64,000 bases of DNA from JAGNNV01 sp031412915. Lineage in GTDB: Bacteria; Acidobacteriota; Vicinamibacteria; Fen-336; JAGNNV01. The position numbers were made by a program, and so were the translations under genes. Below the pieces are notes generated by a model. It saw nothing but the letters and a program-made list of their open reading frames with translations, did no database searches and was not told where the DNA came from. Location of the stretch: assembly GCA_031412915.1 (NCBI GenBank), contig JANODX010000134.1:1-64000 (forward strand), given 5' to 3'. Of this stretch, positions 49,302 through 58,495 are shown in pieces. The stretch's first letter is position 1. Each line of letters opens with the position of its first letter.

Positions 49302-50237
49302 CTAGATCTTTCTCAAGCGGACGTTGGCAATCCGGTGATCCGTGGCCTTTTCCAGGATCAGCTGGGCGCGCTCCCGGGTGGGCAGGACGTTCTCGTGAAG
49401 GTTGAGGCCGTTGATCTCCCGCCAGATTCGTCTCGCCTCCGCCACTGCCGCTTCGTCGGAGAGGGAGGCATACTTGTGAAAGTACGAATCCGGATTGCGG
49501 AAGACGCTGGCGCGCAGAGACAGAAAACGCTCGACGTACCATCGCTCGATATCCGTCTCATTGGCATCGATATAGACCGAGAAGTCGAAGAAGTCAGAAA
49601 CGAACGACCGGGCGGGCTTGCCCGCCACCTGAGCCGCGGTCTGCAGAACATTGAGACCCTCCACGATCAGGATGTTGGGTGCGCGCACGCTCTGAACGCG
49701 ATCGGTGACGATGTCGTAGGACACGTGGGAGTAAAGGGGGGCGTCGACTCGCGGTTCGCCCGCCTTCACCGCAACCATGAACTCGATCAGACGCTTGACA
49801 TCGTAGCTCTCGGGAAAGCCCTTGCGACCCATCAGGTCTCGCTCGATCAGAACCCGGTTGGGAAAGATGAAACCGTCGGTGGTGATCAGGTCGACCTTGG
49901 GATGATGGGGCCACCGGGCCAGAAGGGCCTGGAGCACCCGCGCCGTGGTGCTCTTCCCCACCGCCACGCTGCCGGCCAGACCGATGATGAAGGGCACATG
50001 GGCGGCGGTGTTGCCCAGAAAGGTGTCGGTCACGAGTCCGAGTTGTTGCGAGGCCGCCACATAGAGATTGAGCAGGCGAGAGAGGGGCAGATAGATGTCG
50101 CGGACCTCGTCGAGGTCGAGTCGCTCGTTGAGGCCGCGCAGAGCCTGCAAATCGCTCTCGTCGAGGGTGAGCGGGGTCTTGCCGCGCAACGGCGCCCACT
50201 CGTCGCGAGTGAAGGAGAGATAGCGCGAGAGGCTCAC
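49302..50237 (-). CDS. coaA: Type I pantothenate kinase
   Basis: A 311-residue P-loop kinase phosphorylating pantothenate, the first step to CoA. Walker A GLAGSVAVGKST is near 87-98; VDLITTDGFIFPN, MGRKGFPESYD and DFFDFSVYIDA are all as in E. coli CoaA. GTG start overlaps the deacetylase stop by 4 bp (GTGA). Length is normal. Confidence 0.96.
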   Translation of the reverse strand: MSLSRYLSFTRDEWAPLRGKTPLTLDESDLQALRGLNERLDLDEVRDIYLPLSRLLNLYVAASQQLGLVTDTFLGNTAAHVPFIIGLAGSVAVGKSTTARVLQALLARWPHHPKVDLITTDGFIFPNRVLIERDLMGRKGFPESYDVKRLIEFMVAVKAGEPRVDAPLYSHVSYDIVTDRVQSVRAPNILIVEGLNVLQTAAQVAGKPARSFVSDFFDFSVYIDANETDIERWYVERFLSLRASVFRNPDSYFHKYASLSDEAAVAEARRIWREINGLNLHENVLPTRERAQLILEKATDHRIANVRLRKI

Positions 50238-51235
50238 TTCCGCCCCTTTTCATAGTCTTCACTCACCCACCGGGGTGGATCGGGAGCGCCGGTTCGCGGG
50301 CGGCCCATGGCCTGCTCCCAGTGGTGCATCCAGGAAATTCCCCAGCGACCCACGTAGCGATCCGGCGACCCGTAGGCCGCGTCCTGGAGCGCCCGGGCCA
50401 GGGGCACGAACCGATAGCCCCTCTGGCCAAGGCGCTCGAACAGTTTCCCCGCGTAGTGCGCGTTGAGTTCGCTTGCGTGCAGGAGAAGAACGTGGCGAAT
50501 GGGCCGGCCGAAGAGGGCCTGAGAGAGACCCTCGGCGAAGTCGAACACCGCGTCCATGTAGGCGAGGTACGCCTCGCCGGTCTTCCGGGCCAGAACAGGA
50601 TCGCCCGCCCTCAGGGCGCGCGCGTACACCGCGGCAAAGATGTAGTCGTCGTTGTCGATGGTCACCGGAGCCACCGTATAACCGCGCATCCGCAGCCAGG
50701 CCTCGAAGGCCTCGCGCTTCTTGAGATCGAGGCCCACCTGCAGAAACGGATGCCGGAAGTAGCGGAGCCTGAGACCATGGCCACCCAGCAGGGCCGCCGT
50801 GGCCGGCTCGCCCCGCACCACATCCGCCTCGAATTCTTCAAGGGGCAGATCGTTCAGACTCCGATGGGAGTAGGTGTGATTTCCAAGTTCGAATCCGGCG
50901 GAAAGCCACTTGGCCAGAAGGGCGATGCGATCCCCTTGACCTTCGAGACCCTCGCCCGGCGCCGTGAGCTTCCCCTCGTTCACAAAGCCAACGACAGGGA
51001 CCTGGCTCGTGGTGAAGTTCGCGAGGAGCCGATCGGTGAACGAGGAGAGCGAGGCAGGATCGCCTTTCGCGACGCTGACCGCGGGTAGATCATCAAAGGT
51101 GACGGCCATCTCGCGGACCAGCGCTTGCTCGGGGGGTAGCCCGGCAAGGACCGGGGGTTCGCGCCGCACGCCCCAGGCCACCAGGAAGAAGAACCCCGCG
51201 CCGAGCGCGACCCCGCCCATCGTTCGCAATCTCAC
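50234..51235 (-). CDS. Polysaccharide deacetylase (NodB family)
   Basis: A 333-residue exported enzyme: N-terminal membrane or signal helix (about 6-22), catalytic AVTFDDLP (Asp-Asp), HTYSH metal site (H-x3-H) and RYFRHPFLQ. It deacetylates N-acetylglucosamine-containing glycans such as peptidoglycan or exopolysaccharide. The C-terminal half contains an extended loop (VLLLHASELNAHYAG) typical of the family. GTG 51235 overlaps the amidase stop; ATG 51220 is an alternative start. It belongs to the chain of tightly overlapping genes amidase-deacetylase-coaA. Confidence 0.88.
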   Translation of the reverse strand: MRLRTMGGVALGAGFFFLVAWGVRREPPVLAGLPPEQALVREMAVTFDDLPAVSVAKGDPASLSSFTDRLLANFTTSQVPVVGFVNEGKLTAPGEGLEGQGDRIALLAKWLSAGFELGNHTYSHRSLNDLPLEEFEADVVRGEPATAALLGGHGLRLRYFRHPFLQVGLDLKKREAFEAWLRMRGYTVAPVTIDNDDYIFAAVYARALRAGDPVLARKTGEAYLAYMDAVFDFAEGLSQALFGRPIRHVLLLHASELNAHYAGKLFERLGQRGYRFVPLARALQDAAYGSPDRYVGRWGISWMHHWEQAMGRPRTGAPDPPRWVSEDYEKGRK

Positions 51236-52836
51236 TGGAATGATCCCGAGAGCGGCACGGTCCGGGCCAGGGTCGGCGGCTTCCGGTGTCTGGTGGCCTG
51301 CTCGAACGCGTACGCGAACTTGATCAGCGAGCCCTCGGACCAGGCCGCGCCCATAAGGGTCATGCCCACCGGGAGGCCGGAGATGAAACCGGCGGGCACG
51401 GTGATCGCCGGGTAACCAGCCACCGCCGCCGGCTGGGAACTCGACACCCCGCTGAACGAATCGCCATTCACCAGATCGATGAGCCAGGCCGGACCACCGG
51501 TCGGGGCGAGGATCGCATCGAGCCGATGCTTGGCCAGGGCCTGGTCGATCCCATCCTCGCGCGACGCTTTCAGGTTCCTGGCCAGCGCGTCCTGGTAGTC
51601 CTTGGCATCGAGCCCGCCCTTCTCCTGCGCTTTGAGGAAGATCTCCTGGCCGAAGAATGGCATGGAGGTCGCCTGATTCGCGTCGTTGAAGCGGATGACA
51701 TCCGCCAGGGTCCGAATGCCGAGGCTCGGGTCCACGGTCGTGAGGTAGGCGTTGAGGTCGGCCTTGAACTCGTAGAGCAGAACTTCGAACTCGCTGTCGG
51801 CATATTCCTGGCCCGGTGAGAGTTCGCAACCGTCGATCATCAGAGCCCCCGCGTCTTTCATGGCCAGGATGACGTCTTCCATGATCCTGTCCACCCGCGC
51901 ATCCTTGCCGAAGAACTTCCTCCCGATGCCGATCCGCGCCCCTTTGAGGCCCCCTTGGTCGAGGAAGGTCGTGAAGTCGGCGGCGCCCCGACCTGAACTC
52001 GGGATCGTCGCCTTGTCCCTGGGATCAACACCGGTCAAGGCACTCAAGACTGCGGCGGCATCCGCGACCGTCCGGGCCATGGGTCCGGCGGTGTCCTGCG
52101 AGTGAGCGATGGGAATGATCCCGGAACGACTGACCAGGCCCAGCGTGGGCTTGATTCCCACGAGGCCATTTCCAGAAGACGGACACACTATGGACCCGTC
52201 GGTCTCGCTTCCGATGGCGGCCACACACAGATTCGCCGAGGTCGCCGCTCCGGAGCCGGAGCTCGATCCGCACGGATTGCGATCGAGGGCGTAGGGATTC
52301 CGGCACTGCCCACCCCGGCCGCTCCAGCCGCTGCTGCTTTTCGTTGATCTGAAGTTCGCCCACTCGGAGAGATTCGTCTTTCCGAGGATGACCGCCCCGG
52401 CCAGGCGCAGACGCTCGACGATGAACGCGTCCTTTCGGGCCCGATGTTTCGCCAGAGCGAGTGACCCGGCGCTCGTCACCATCAAGTCGCCGGTCTCGAT
52501 GTTGTCCTTCACCAGGATGGGCAGGCCGTGGAGCGGACCGCGGGTGCGCCCCGCGCGCCGTTCGGCATCGAGTGAGGCCGCAATCTTGAGCGCTTCCGGG
52601 TTCGTTTCCACCGTGCTCCTAAGCCCGGAGACGCCGCGATCGACGGCAGCGATTCGATCGAGATAGGCCTGGGTCAGGGTGGTCGAGGTGATCTCTCCCT
52701 TCACCATCCGCGCGGCAAGCCCGGCGACCGTGGCCTCCTCGAACCGAAAGCGCGCGGGCGCCTGCGCTGCCGCGCGGAGGGGAGGCTGAACCGCAACCGT
52801 CATGCCCAACTTCAGGAACTCTCGGCGCGCCGTCAT
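51232..52836 (-). CDS. Amidase signature family hydrolase, Tat-exported
   Basis: A 534-residue amidase: LPILVKDNI (catalytic Lys), CGSSSGSG (cis-Ser region) and GSETDGSIVCPSS (nucleophile Ser), the Ser-cisSer-Lys triad of the family. A twin-arginine-type N-terminus ARREFLKLG followed by a hydrophobic stretch suggests Tat export. It hydrolyses carboxamides, substrate unknown. TTG 52842 is an alternative start. It overlaps the deacetylase gene by 4 bp. Confidence 0.92.
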   Translation of the reverse strand: MTARREFLKLGMTVAVQPPLRAAAQAPARFRFEEATVAGLAARMVKGEITSTTLTQAYLDRIAAVDRGVSGLRSTVETNPEALKIAASLDAERRAGRTRGPLHGLPILVKDNIETGDLMVTSAGSLALAKHRARKDAFIVERLRLAGAVILGKTNLSEWANFRSTKSSSGWSGRGGQCRNPYALDRNPCGSSSGSGAATSANLCVAAIGSETDGSIVCPSSGNGLVGIKPTLGLVSRSGIIPIAHSQDTAGPMARTVADAAAVLSALTGVDPRDKATIPSSGRGAADFTTFLDQGGLKGARIGIGRKFFGKDARVDRIMEDVILAMKDAGALMIDGCELSPGQEYADSEFEVLLYEFKADLNAYLTTVDPSLGIRTLADVIRFNDANQATSMPFFGQEIFLKAQEKGGLDAKDYQDALARNLKASREDGIDQALAKHRLDAILAPTGGPAWLIDLVNGDSFSGVSSSQPAAVAGYPAITVPAGFISGLPVGMTLMGAAWSEGSLIKFAYAFEQATRHRKPPTLARTVPLSGSFQ

Positions 52837-52908
52837 GGTCAACCTCTGCCTTAAATCACTCTGGACGATGGGCGCCCCGTCGGTCCCTGGTCGGCCGTCG
52901 AACCCGAC

Positions 52909-53853
52909 CTAGAAAACGCTGACCTTCAGGTATTTCTTCGGATTGGCCTTGAGGTCGGCGAGAAGGTTTTTCATTTCCAAAGACGTGGCATTGACGCTCT
53001 CCAGCGTCTTGTTCAGATTGGTGTAGAGAACCTCGTCCGTGGACATCTTCCCGAGCGTACCCTCCCCGCGTTGAATCCGCCCCAAGACGACGTCCAGGGC
53101 TTTGGTGGAATTCTCGACCGTGCTCGCGGTTCGCTCCGCGGAAGCGCTCAGGGTATCGAGACGCTTCATGGCTCGATCGATCTCCTCCCGCGAGGTCGCC
53201 TTCTCCACATTCTGGGACGCCGCGGTCATGGACACGGTGAGCACCTTGAGCTGTTTCTGCTGCTCGATCGCGATCGAGGACAGACGGTTCAGGAGCTGGT
53301 TCAGTTCCTTGACGCTTGCGTGGGTGTCGTTAATCATGGGATCGGACAACAGCGTCTGGACCCGGGAGAACGTCTTCTTCGCCTCATTGGCGGCTTCCTC
53401 CACCTGCTGTTGCATGGTGGGCGGGAGTTCGCCGGTCAGGGTGCTCCCGTTTCGGGCCATCTCCTGGCCCACTCCCGGGATGACCTTGGCCACCATGCCG
53501 CCCAGCATGCCGGCGCTCACCAGTTCAACGCGGGAATCGGTGGGGATCGAGTTGTACTCACCTTCGATCTCCAGATAAAGGGTCACCGTCCCGGACTGCC
53601 CGATCAGGAACTTCTGCACCCGGCCGATTCCGACCCCGAGCATCTGCACGGGATCTCCCTTGCGCACGCCGCTCGCATCCTTCACGGTGCTCGACACGAT
53701 GTATCGGCCGCGGAACATCGCTGCGTCGGTGAGGGTGAGGAGCAGGTACACCGTGACCAAAGTCCCCAGGATGACGAACAGGCCTACCCACAACTCCTGA
53801 TTCTTTCCGCGGACAGGGGGGGCCACCACAGCGGCTTTGTCAGTCATGCTCAT
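52909..53853 (-). CDS. mlaD: MlaD-like MCE domain protein
   Basis: A 314-residue protein: cytoplasmic start, one membrane helix (about 22-43), MCE domain (about 48-125, KDASGVRKGDPVQMLGVGIGRV), then a long helical C-terminus (about 140-300) rather than a single short one. It is the periplasmic ring of a phospholipid transporter between membranes. ATG overlaps the mlaF stop (ATGA). mlaB and mlaC are not in the cluster. Confidence 0.92.
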   Translation of the reverse strand: MSMTDKAAVVAPPVRGKNQELWVGLFVILGTLVTVYLLLTLTDAAMFRGRYIVSSTVKDASGVRKGDPVQMLGVGIGRVQKFLIGQSGTVTLYLEIEGEYNSIPTDSRVELVSAGMLGGMVAKVIPGVGQEMARNGSTLTGELPPTMQQQVEEAANEAKKTFSRVQTLLSDPMINDTHASVKELNQLLNRLSSIAIEQQKQLKVLTVSMTAASQNVEKATSREEIDRAMKRLDTLSASAERTASTVENSTKALDVVLGRIQRGEGTLGKMSTDEVLYTNLNKTLESVNATSLEMKNLLADLKANPKKYLKVSVF

Positions 53854-54689
53854 ACTCCAATCGATACCGCGTGGGCGGATCCAGGTTCTTCGTCCTCATC
53901 GCTCGTCTCGTGCTCGATCAGCTTCAGGGCGGCGCGGGCCGCCGCCGTACGGTCGGCGAACGCCATCACCAGCGGGTCCTCACTCCGGCGAAACTCGTCC
54001 GGGCTTCCCACGAATCGCAACTTCCCGTTGTCCAGAAGAGCCACCCGACGGGACATCTCCAAAGCGCCCGGGACATCGTGGGTCACCACGATCGAGGTGA
54101 CCTTGGTTCGTTCGGCAATGGACATAATGAGCCGGTTCACGGTGGCGGCGTTCACGGGGTCGAGTCCGGTCACCGGCTCGTCGTAAAGAATGATCCGCGG
54201 TTCGCCCACGATGGCGCGAGCCAGACCGACGCGCTTGCGCATGCCTCCGGAAAGCTCAGCCGGGAGCTTCGAGAGAACCTTGCCGGGATCGAGGTTCACG
54301 TTCTCGAGGGAGGTGGCGATGCGATCGAGCATCACCTTCTTGTCCAGGGTCCGGATCGTCTCGGGGTCGAGGCCCATGGCCACGTTGTCGTAGATGTTCA
54401 ACGAATCGAAGAGCGCCGCGTACTGGAACACGTACCGGACGGCCCGCCGCAGATCGCGCAGTCCGGCGCGGGACGAGTGGTAGACGCTCTCCCCATCGAT
54501 CTTCACGTCTCCCTGGTCGGGGGTGATCAGGCCGATGGTGGTCTTGAGCAGGACGCTCTTGCCCGTCCCCGAGGTGCCCAGGATCGAGATGGTCTCGCCC
54601 TTCATGACGCTCAGGCTGACCCCCGAAAGAACCGGGGTATCGAAGCGCTTGTAGACGTCTTCGTACTGGATCGTGACTTCTTCGCTCAT
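53850..54689 (-). CDS. mlaF: MlaF-like ABC transporter ATPase
   Basis: A 279-residue ATPase: Walker A GTSGTGKS (about 38-45), signature LSGGMRKRVGLARA, Walker B IILYDEPVTGLD and His-switch VTHD. The VFQYAALFDSLN Q-loop region is typical of the Mla/Ttg2/Mkl branch. It powers lipid trafficking with MlaE and MlaD. It follows mlaE by 19 bp. A short acidic C-terminal tail (SDEDEEPG) is present. Confidence 0.94.
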   Translation of the reverse strand: MSEEVTIQYEDVYKRFDTPVLSGVSLSVMKGETISILGTSGTGKSVLLKTTIGLITPDQGDVKIDGESVYHSSRAGLRDLRRAVRYVFQYAALFDSLNIYDNVAMGLDPETIRTLDKKVMLDRIATSLENVNLDPGKVLSKLPAELSGGMRKRVGLARAIVGEPRIILYDEPVTGLDPVNAATVNRLIMSIAERTKVTSIVVTHDVPGALEMSRRVALLDNGKLRFVGSPDEFRRSEDPLVMAFADRTAAARAALKLIEHETSDEDEEPGSAHAVSIGV

Positions 54690-54708
54690 CTGATCCCAGG
54701 CCTTCTCC

Positions 54709-55512
54709 CTAGTTGAGGAAGAGCGGCGGAAACGTGGCGTCGACGACGAGGACGGTGATGATCATGAAGACAACCGAGGTCGTGGTGTTGCGCCCGACCC
54801 CCTCGGCGCCGCCGTGGGTGATGAGGCCCATGTGGACCGAGATCACGGGGATCATGAAGCCGAAGACGAACGCCTTCGTGAGGGAGTAGAAGAGGTCCCA
54901 GGAGTGCCAGTACATCCGGGCGCCGTAGAGGAAGCCCTCGGGCCCCAGGCCCATGGTGGCGCGGGCCGAGACGAGGCCGGTCAGAACGCCAACCGCGTTT
55001 GCGACGCCGACCAGAATCGGGGTGACGATCATTCCCGCGACGACGCGGGGAGCGGCCAGATACGGAACCGGGTCGCGACCAAGGGAGACCAGGGCGTCCA
55101 CCTGTTCGGACACCGCCATGGTTCCGATTTCCGCGGTGATGCGCGCGCCCACACGGCCGATCAGAACGAAGGCCGTCATGACCGGCCCGAGTTCCAGGAC
55201 GACGCTGGACGCGACCACGCTCCCGAGAACGTAGAGGGGCACGGAGGAAGAGAACTGATACCCGCCCTGCTGCGACGTGACGATTCCGGAGAGGACCGCA
55301 GTCACGAGCACGAGGGGCAGACTTCCGATACCTTGTTCATAGGCCTGGGCGAAGATCATCTTCAAGGAGACCCCCCCCTGGAGGAGTGACCGCACTATGC
55401 CGATGATGAGCAGGCTGATCTGGCCCACGTGGCGCGCGAAGCCCATGCATCCCTTGCCGAAGGCGGAGAGAATCGACTTGAACAGGGTGAGTATCGAGGT
55501 CACGAGAACCAC
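54709..55512 (-). CDS. mlaE: MlaE-like ABC transporter permease
   Basis: A 267-residue MlaE-family permease with five or six membrane helices and the family signature ALVSLGRDPVPYLAAPRVVAGM. It forms the inner-membrane core of the phospholipid transporter. GTG start at 55512, 45 bp after the M24 peptidase gene. First gene of mlaE-mlaF-mlaD; the operon could begin at the peptidase. Confidence 0.93.
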   Translation of the reverse strand: MVLVTSILTLFKSILSAFGKGCMGFARHVGQISLLIIGIVRSLLQGGVSLKMIFAQAYEQGIGSLPLVLVTAVLSGIVTSQQGGYQFSSSVPLYVLGSVVASSVVLELGPVMTAFVLIGRVGARITAEIGTMAVSEQVDALVSLGRDPVPYLAAPRVVAGMIVTPILVGVANAVGVLTGLVSARATMGLGPEGFLYGARMYWHSWDLFYSLTKAFVFGFMIPVISVHMGLITHGGAEGVGRNTTTSVVFMIITVLVVDATFPPLFLN

Positions 55513-55557
55513 ATATGTTGCACTCGAGGCATGCTTCGGCGGAAACGCGCTACGCGC

Positions 55558-56883
55558 CTACTTGATCACGAGGAGGCGGGTGGCGTGGGGGTGAAGAAAC
55601 TCGACGCCGCGCGCGGTCAGAATCGCATCGTCCTCTATGGGCACTCGGAGTTTTGCCCCGCCCCACTCGGGGATGGGCGTATAGGCAAAGTACTCCACGG
55701 AGATCATGTTCGTCGGCTTGAGGTCGAAGGTGAGCCGTTTCGGGTTGAAGAAGGCCATCGACGGTCCCGCTCCATGCCCGGTGTTGCCGACGGAATGCAT
55801 TCCGATCATGACGTCGGTGGTCTCCCCGCCGTAGGGCTGGTTGAAGGTCTTCATGACCGAGAAGCCCGCCGCCGCCACCGCATTCTCGACCGTCTTCAGC
55901 ATGGAGGCGGCACTCCCAACCGGCCGCGCGATCCGCTTGATCACTTCGCGGACCTTCATGGCCTGGGCGTACGCGTTGAGGTGGCCCTTGGGCGGCGCCC
56001 CTTCGCCGCTCTTCAGTACGTAGGCCTGACGCTTGACGTCGGTACAGAAGTTCATCAGGCAGACCCCCCAATCGATGGAGAGGAAGTCGCCGCCCACGAT
56101 GACCCGGTCGTTCGACAGCCCCTCGTTGCCCTTCGGCCCGGTGATATAGACCGAAGGCATGTCGAACGACGATCCGAGACCCCTTCGCAGGAGTTCTTCC
56201 TGCAGCCACCAGGCCACCTCGGCAAGGGTCGTCTTACCGGGGGTGATCACTTCGTTCGACAAGGCCCGCTCCGCGAGTTCCGCCGAGTGCTGTCCGGCTT
56301 CCGAAAAGGCCGCGATCTCCGTGGCCACGCGCCTCGACCTGAAGTCGGACACCAGTTTCTCCGCGGAGGCAAACCTCGACACGTACGGCTCGCCCAGGAG
56401 CTTGCTGATCTTCTGGAAGCTGGAATATGAGAGACCGTCCGCAGCGCCGATTTCCTCCGCGTAGTTGAGCGCGATCCTCTTGGGATCCCGCTCCTTCACG
56501 AACCTGGCGAGGTCGGGGCCGGTGACGATGTCGTAGACGCCGCACTGCTCCAGCATGTAGCCGCCAATACCCAGGGCCGCGCGCTCGATTCGATCGCCGC
56601 CCCGATCGGTGAAGACGTAGTAGCCAAGCAAGGAGTCGGGGTAGCCCCGGCCCAGATCTTCGTAGAGGGGATCGTAGGCCTGCTCCTGGAGGGTGACGAT
56701 CCACATGTCGACCCGGTTCTCGCGCATGACCTCGGGCAGCACGTAGTTGAACTTATCGGACCGAATCTGGCACCCCATCTGGAAACGACGCAGGGCTTCG
56801 CGCCTGACCACGGGCTCGGCAAAGGGGAGCGACGGGGCCGCCCACAGGGCCGCGGCCAGGGCGACATACTTCATGATTCTCAT
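55558..56883 (-). CDS. Exported M24 metallopeptidase (Xaa-Pro aminopeptidase-like)
   Basis: A 441-residue protein: signal peptide (about 1-21), an N-terminal creatinase-like domain, then the pita-bread M24 domain. Candidate metal ligands are Asp in FLSIDWG, Asp in NFCTDVKRQ, His in TGHGAGPSM, Glu in ISVEYFAY and Glu in VPIEDDAI. It cleaves N-terminal residues before proline or a related bond. GAGGAG upstream of ATG 56883 fixes the start over the longer frame. It may be co-transcribed with mlaE. Confidence 0.85.
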   Translation of the reverse strand: MRIMKYVALAAALWAAPSLPFAEPVVRREALRRFQMGCQIRSDKFNYVLPEVMRENRVDMWIVTLQEQAYDPLYEDLGRGYPDSLLGYYVFTDRGGDRIERAALGIGGYMLEQCGVYDIVTGPDLARFVKERDPKRIALNYAEEIGAADGLSYSSFQKISKLLGEPYVSRFASAEKLVSDFRSRRVATEIAAFSEAGQHSAELAERALSNEVITPGKTTLAEVAWWLQEELLRRGLGSSFDMPSVYITGPKGNEGLSNDRVIVGGDFLSIDWGVCLMNFCTDVKRQAYVLKSGEGAPPKGHLNAYAQAMKVREVIKRIARPVGSAASMLKTVENAVAAAGFSVMKTFNQPYGGETTDVMIGMHSVGNTGHGAGPSMAFFNPKRLTFDLKPTNMISVEYFAYTPIPEWGGAKLRVPIEDDAILTARGVEFLHPHATRLLVIK

Positions 56884-56953
56884 TCTGGCTTCTCTCCTCG
56901 GTCGGCCGTCCCGGTCCCCACGGATGTTCATGGGCCTTCCGGCCGGAACACGC

Positions 56954-58297
56954 TTAGGCGACTCGGGCTTCAAGGTCGTAGTGATGGCCCTTCGTGATTT
57001 CGCACATGACGAATTCGCCCCGGCCCGGCGGCCTCTCGCCGGGATCGCTGATCAGGATCGTGCCGTCGATCTCGGGGGCTTGCGAGGCGAGGCGGCCCGC
57101 GAGCAACATGTCCGAGTCCGGATGAGTCCCTTCGACCAACACCTCCATCCGCGATCCCACTTTCCCCCGATTCCGCTTGAGGGAAATTCGCTTCTGGATC
57201 CGCATCAGTTCGCTCTGTCTCGCCCGCTTGACCTTCGCGTGAACACGGCCCTCGAGATCGAACGCGGCGGTTCCATCCTCGTCCGAGTAGGCGAACACGC
57301 CCACATGATCGAACTCGGCGCGCTCCACGAACGTGGTCAGTTGTTTGAAGTCCTCATCGGTCTCCCCCGGGAAGCCCACGATGAACGTGGTTCGGAAGGC
57401 GACACCCGGCACCCGGTCGCGGACGCGCTCGACCATGCCCAGAAGGTTCCCCTTTCCGGTCGGCCGCTTCATGCGTTTCAGCACCGCTTCGCTCGCGTGC
57501 TGGAGGGGCATGTCCACGTACTTGACCACCCGCTCTTCGGCGGCGATGGCATCGAGGATTTCGTCGGTCACCGTGGCCGGGTACGCGTACATCACGCGGA
57601 TCCAGCGAAGCCCGTCGACAGCTCCCAGGCGGCGCAGCAACGGGGCCAGGGCTCCCCGCTGTCCAAGGTCCAGGCCGTAGCGAGTGGAGTCCTGAGCCAC
57701 CAGCACCACCTCTTTGACTCCGGCCTGGGCGAGCCCCCTTACCTCGGTCTCGATGTCCTCGGGACGGCGGGAGCGATGCAAACCGCGCAAGGTGGGAATG
57801 ATGCAAAAGGTGCAGGTGTAGTCGCAGCCTTCCGATATTTTGACGAAGGCGGTGTGCGAGGGCGTCGACCGAAGTCGTGGCGAGAGGGCATCGTAGATCC
57901 ATTCCGGCCGGCCGGCGGTCCGGTCGACGCGAGTGGATCGGCCCTCCACCGCGGCCACGATGTCGGGAATCTGGCCCGTGCCCAGGGTCGCATCGATCTC
58001 CGGGATCTCCCGCCGCAGGTCTTCGTCGTGACGCTCGGTCAGGCAACCGGTGACGATGAGGCGGCCGAGATCGCCCGTGCCCTCTGTCTTGCGCCGGGCC
58101 ATCTCCAGGACGGTGTCAATCGACTCCTTCTTGGCTCGATCGATGAACGCGCAGGTATTGACCACGATCACCTCCGCGCAGGCGATATCGGCCACGACTT
58201 CGTGTCCGCGACGCTTCAGTGTTCCCAGCATGACCTCTGAATCGACCAGGTTCTTGGGACACCCGAGGCTCACAAAACCAACCCGCTTCGAAACCAT
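56954..58297 (-). CDS. rimO: Ribosomal protein uS12 methylthiotransferase RimO
   Basis: A 447-residue radical-SAM enzyme that methylthiolates an Asp of ribosomal protein uS12. The N-terminal cysteines are in LGCPKNLVDSE (the RimO hallmark), NTCAFID and GCLTER; the SAM cluster motif is GCDYTCTFC; a C-terminal TRAM domain follows. The frame continues upstream, but ATG 58297 before RVGFVSLGCPKN is the family start. Together with roxA this makes two ribosomal protein modification genes in the window. Confidence 0.95.
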   Translation of the reverse strand: MVSKRVGFVSLGCPKNLVDSEVMLGTLKRRGHEVVADIACAEVIVVNTCAFIDRAKKESIDTVLEMARRKTEGTGDLGRLIVTGCLTERHDEDLRREIPEIDATLGTGQIPDIVAAVEGRSTRVDRTAGRPEWIYDALSPRLRSTPSHTAFVKISEGCDYTCTFCIIPTLRGLHRSRRPEDIETEVRGLAQAGVKEVVLVAQDSTRYGLDLGQRGALAPLLRRLGAVDGLRWIRVMYAYPATVTDEILDAIAAEERVVKYVDMPLQHASEAVLKRMKRPTGKGNLLGMVERVRDRVPGVAFRTTFIVGFPGETDEDFKQLTTFVERAEFDHVGVFAYSDEDGTAAFDLEGRVHAKVKRARQSELMRIQKRISLKRNRGKVGSRMEVLVEGTHPDSDMLLAGRLASQAPEIDGTILISDPGERPPGRGEFVMCEITKGHHYDLEARVA

Positions 58298-58495
58298 CGG
58301 AAGGGCGACCGGTTTTCCCAGCGAGATCGCCTGCCAATCCGGTCCGGCCGTTTGATTGCTGTGAGCCACAGGGCATTCTACCTGTGCCCCGCGAGGGCGC
58401 CCGGAAGGCGCGTGGGCCTGAGCCGTCGACCGGCCGAAGCCCGTTTTCATCGAGCTTCGCCCGCGGCATGCATCAGGACCAGGATGGAGCCTCGG
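58298..58495. other. Intergenic region between rimO and DUF4388 gene
   Basis: These 198 bases separate two leftward genes. They carry an open frame that is an upstream extension of rimO, without a good start or ribosome binding site. I see no clear promoter, hairpin or small gene. Confidence 0.5.
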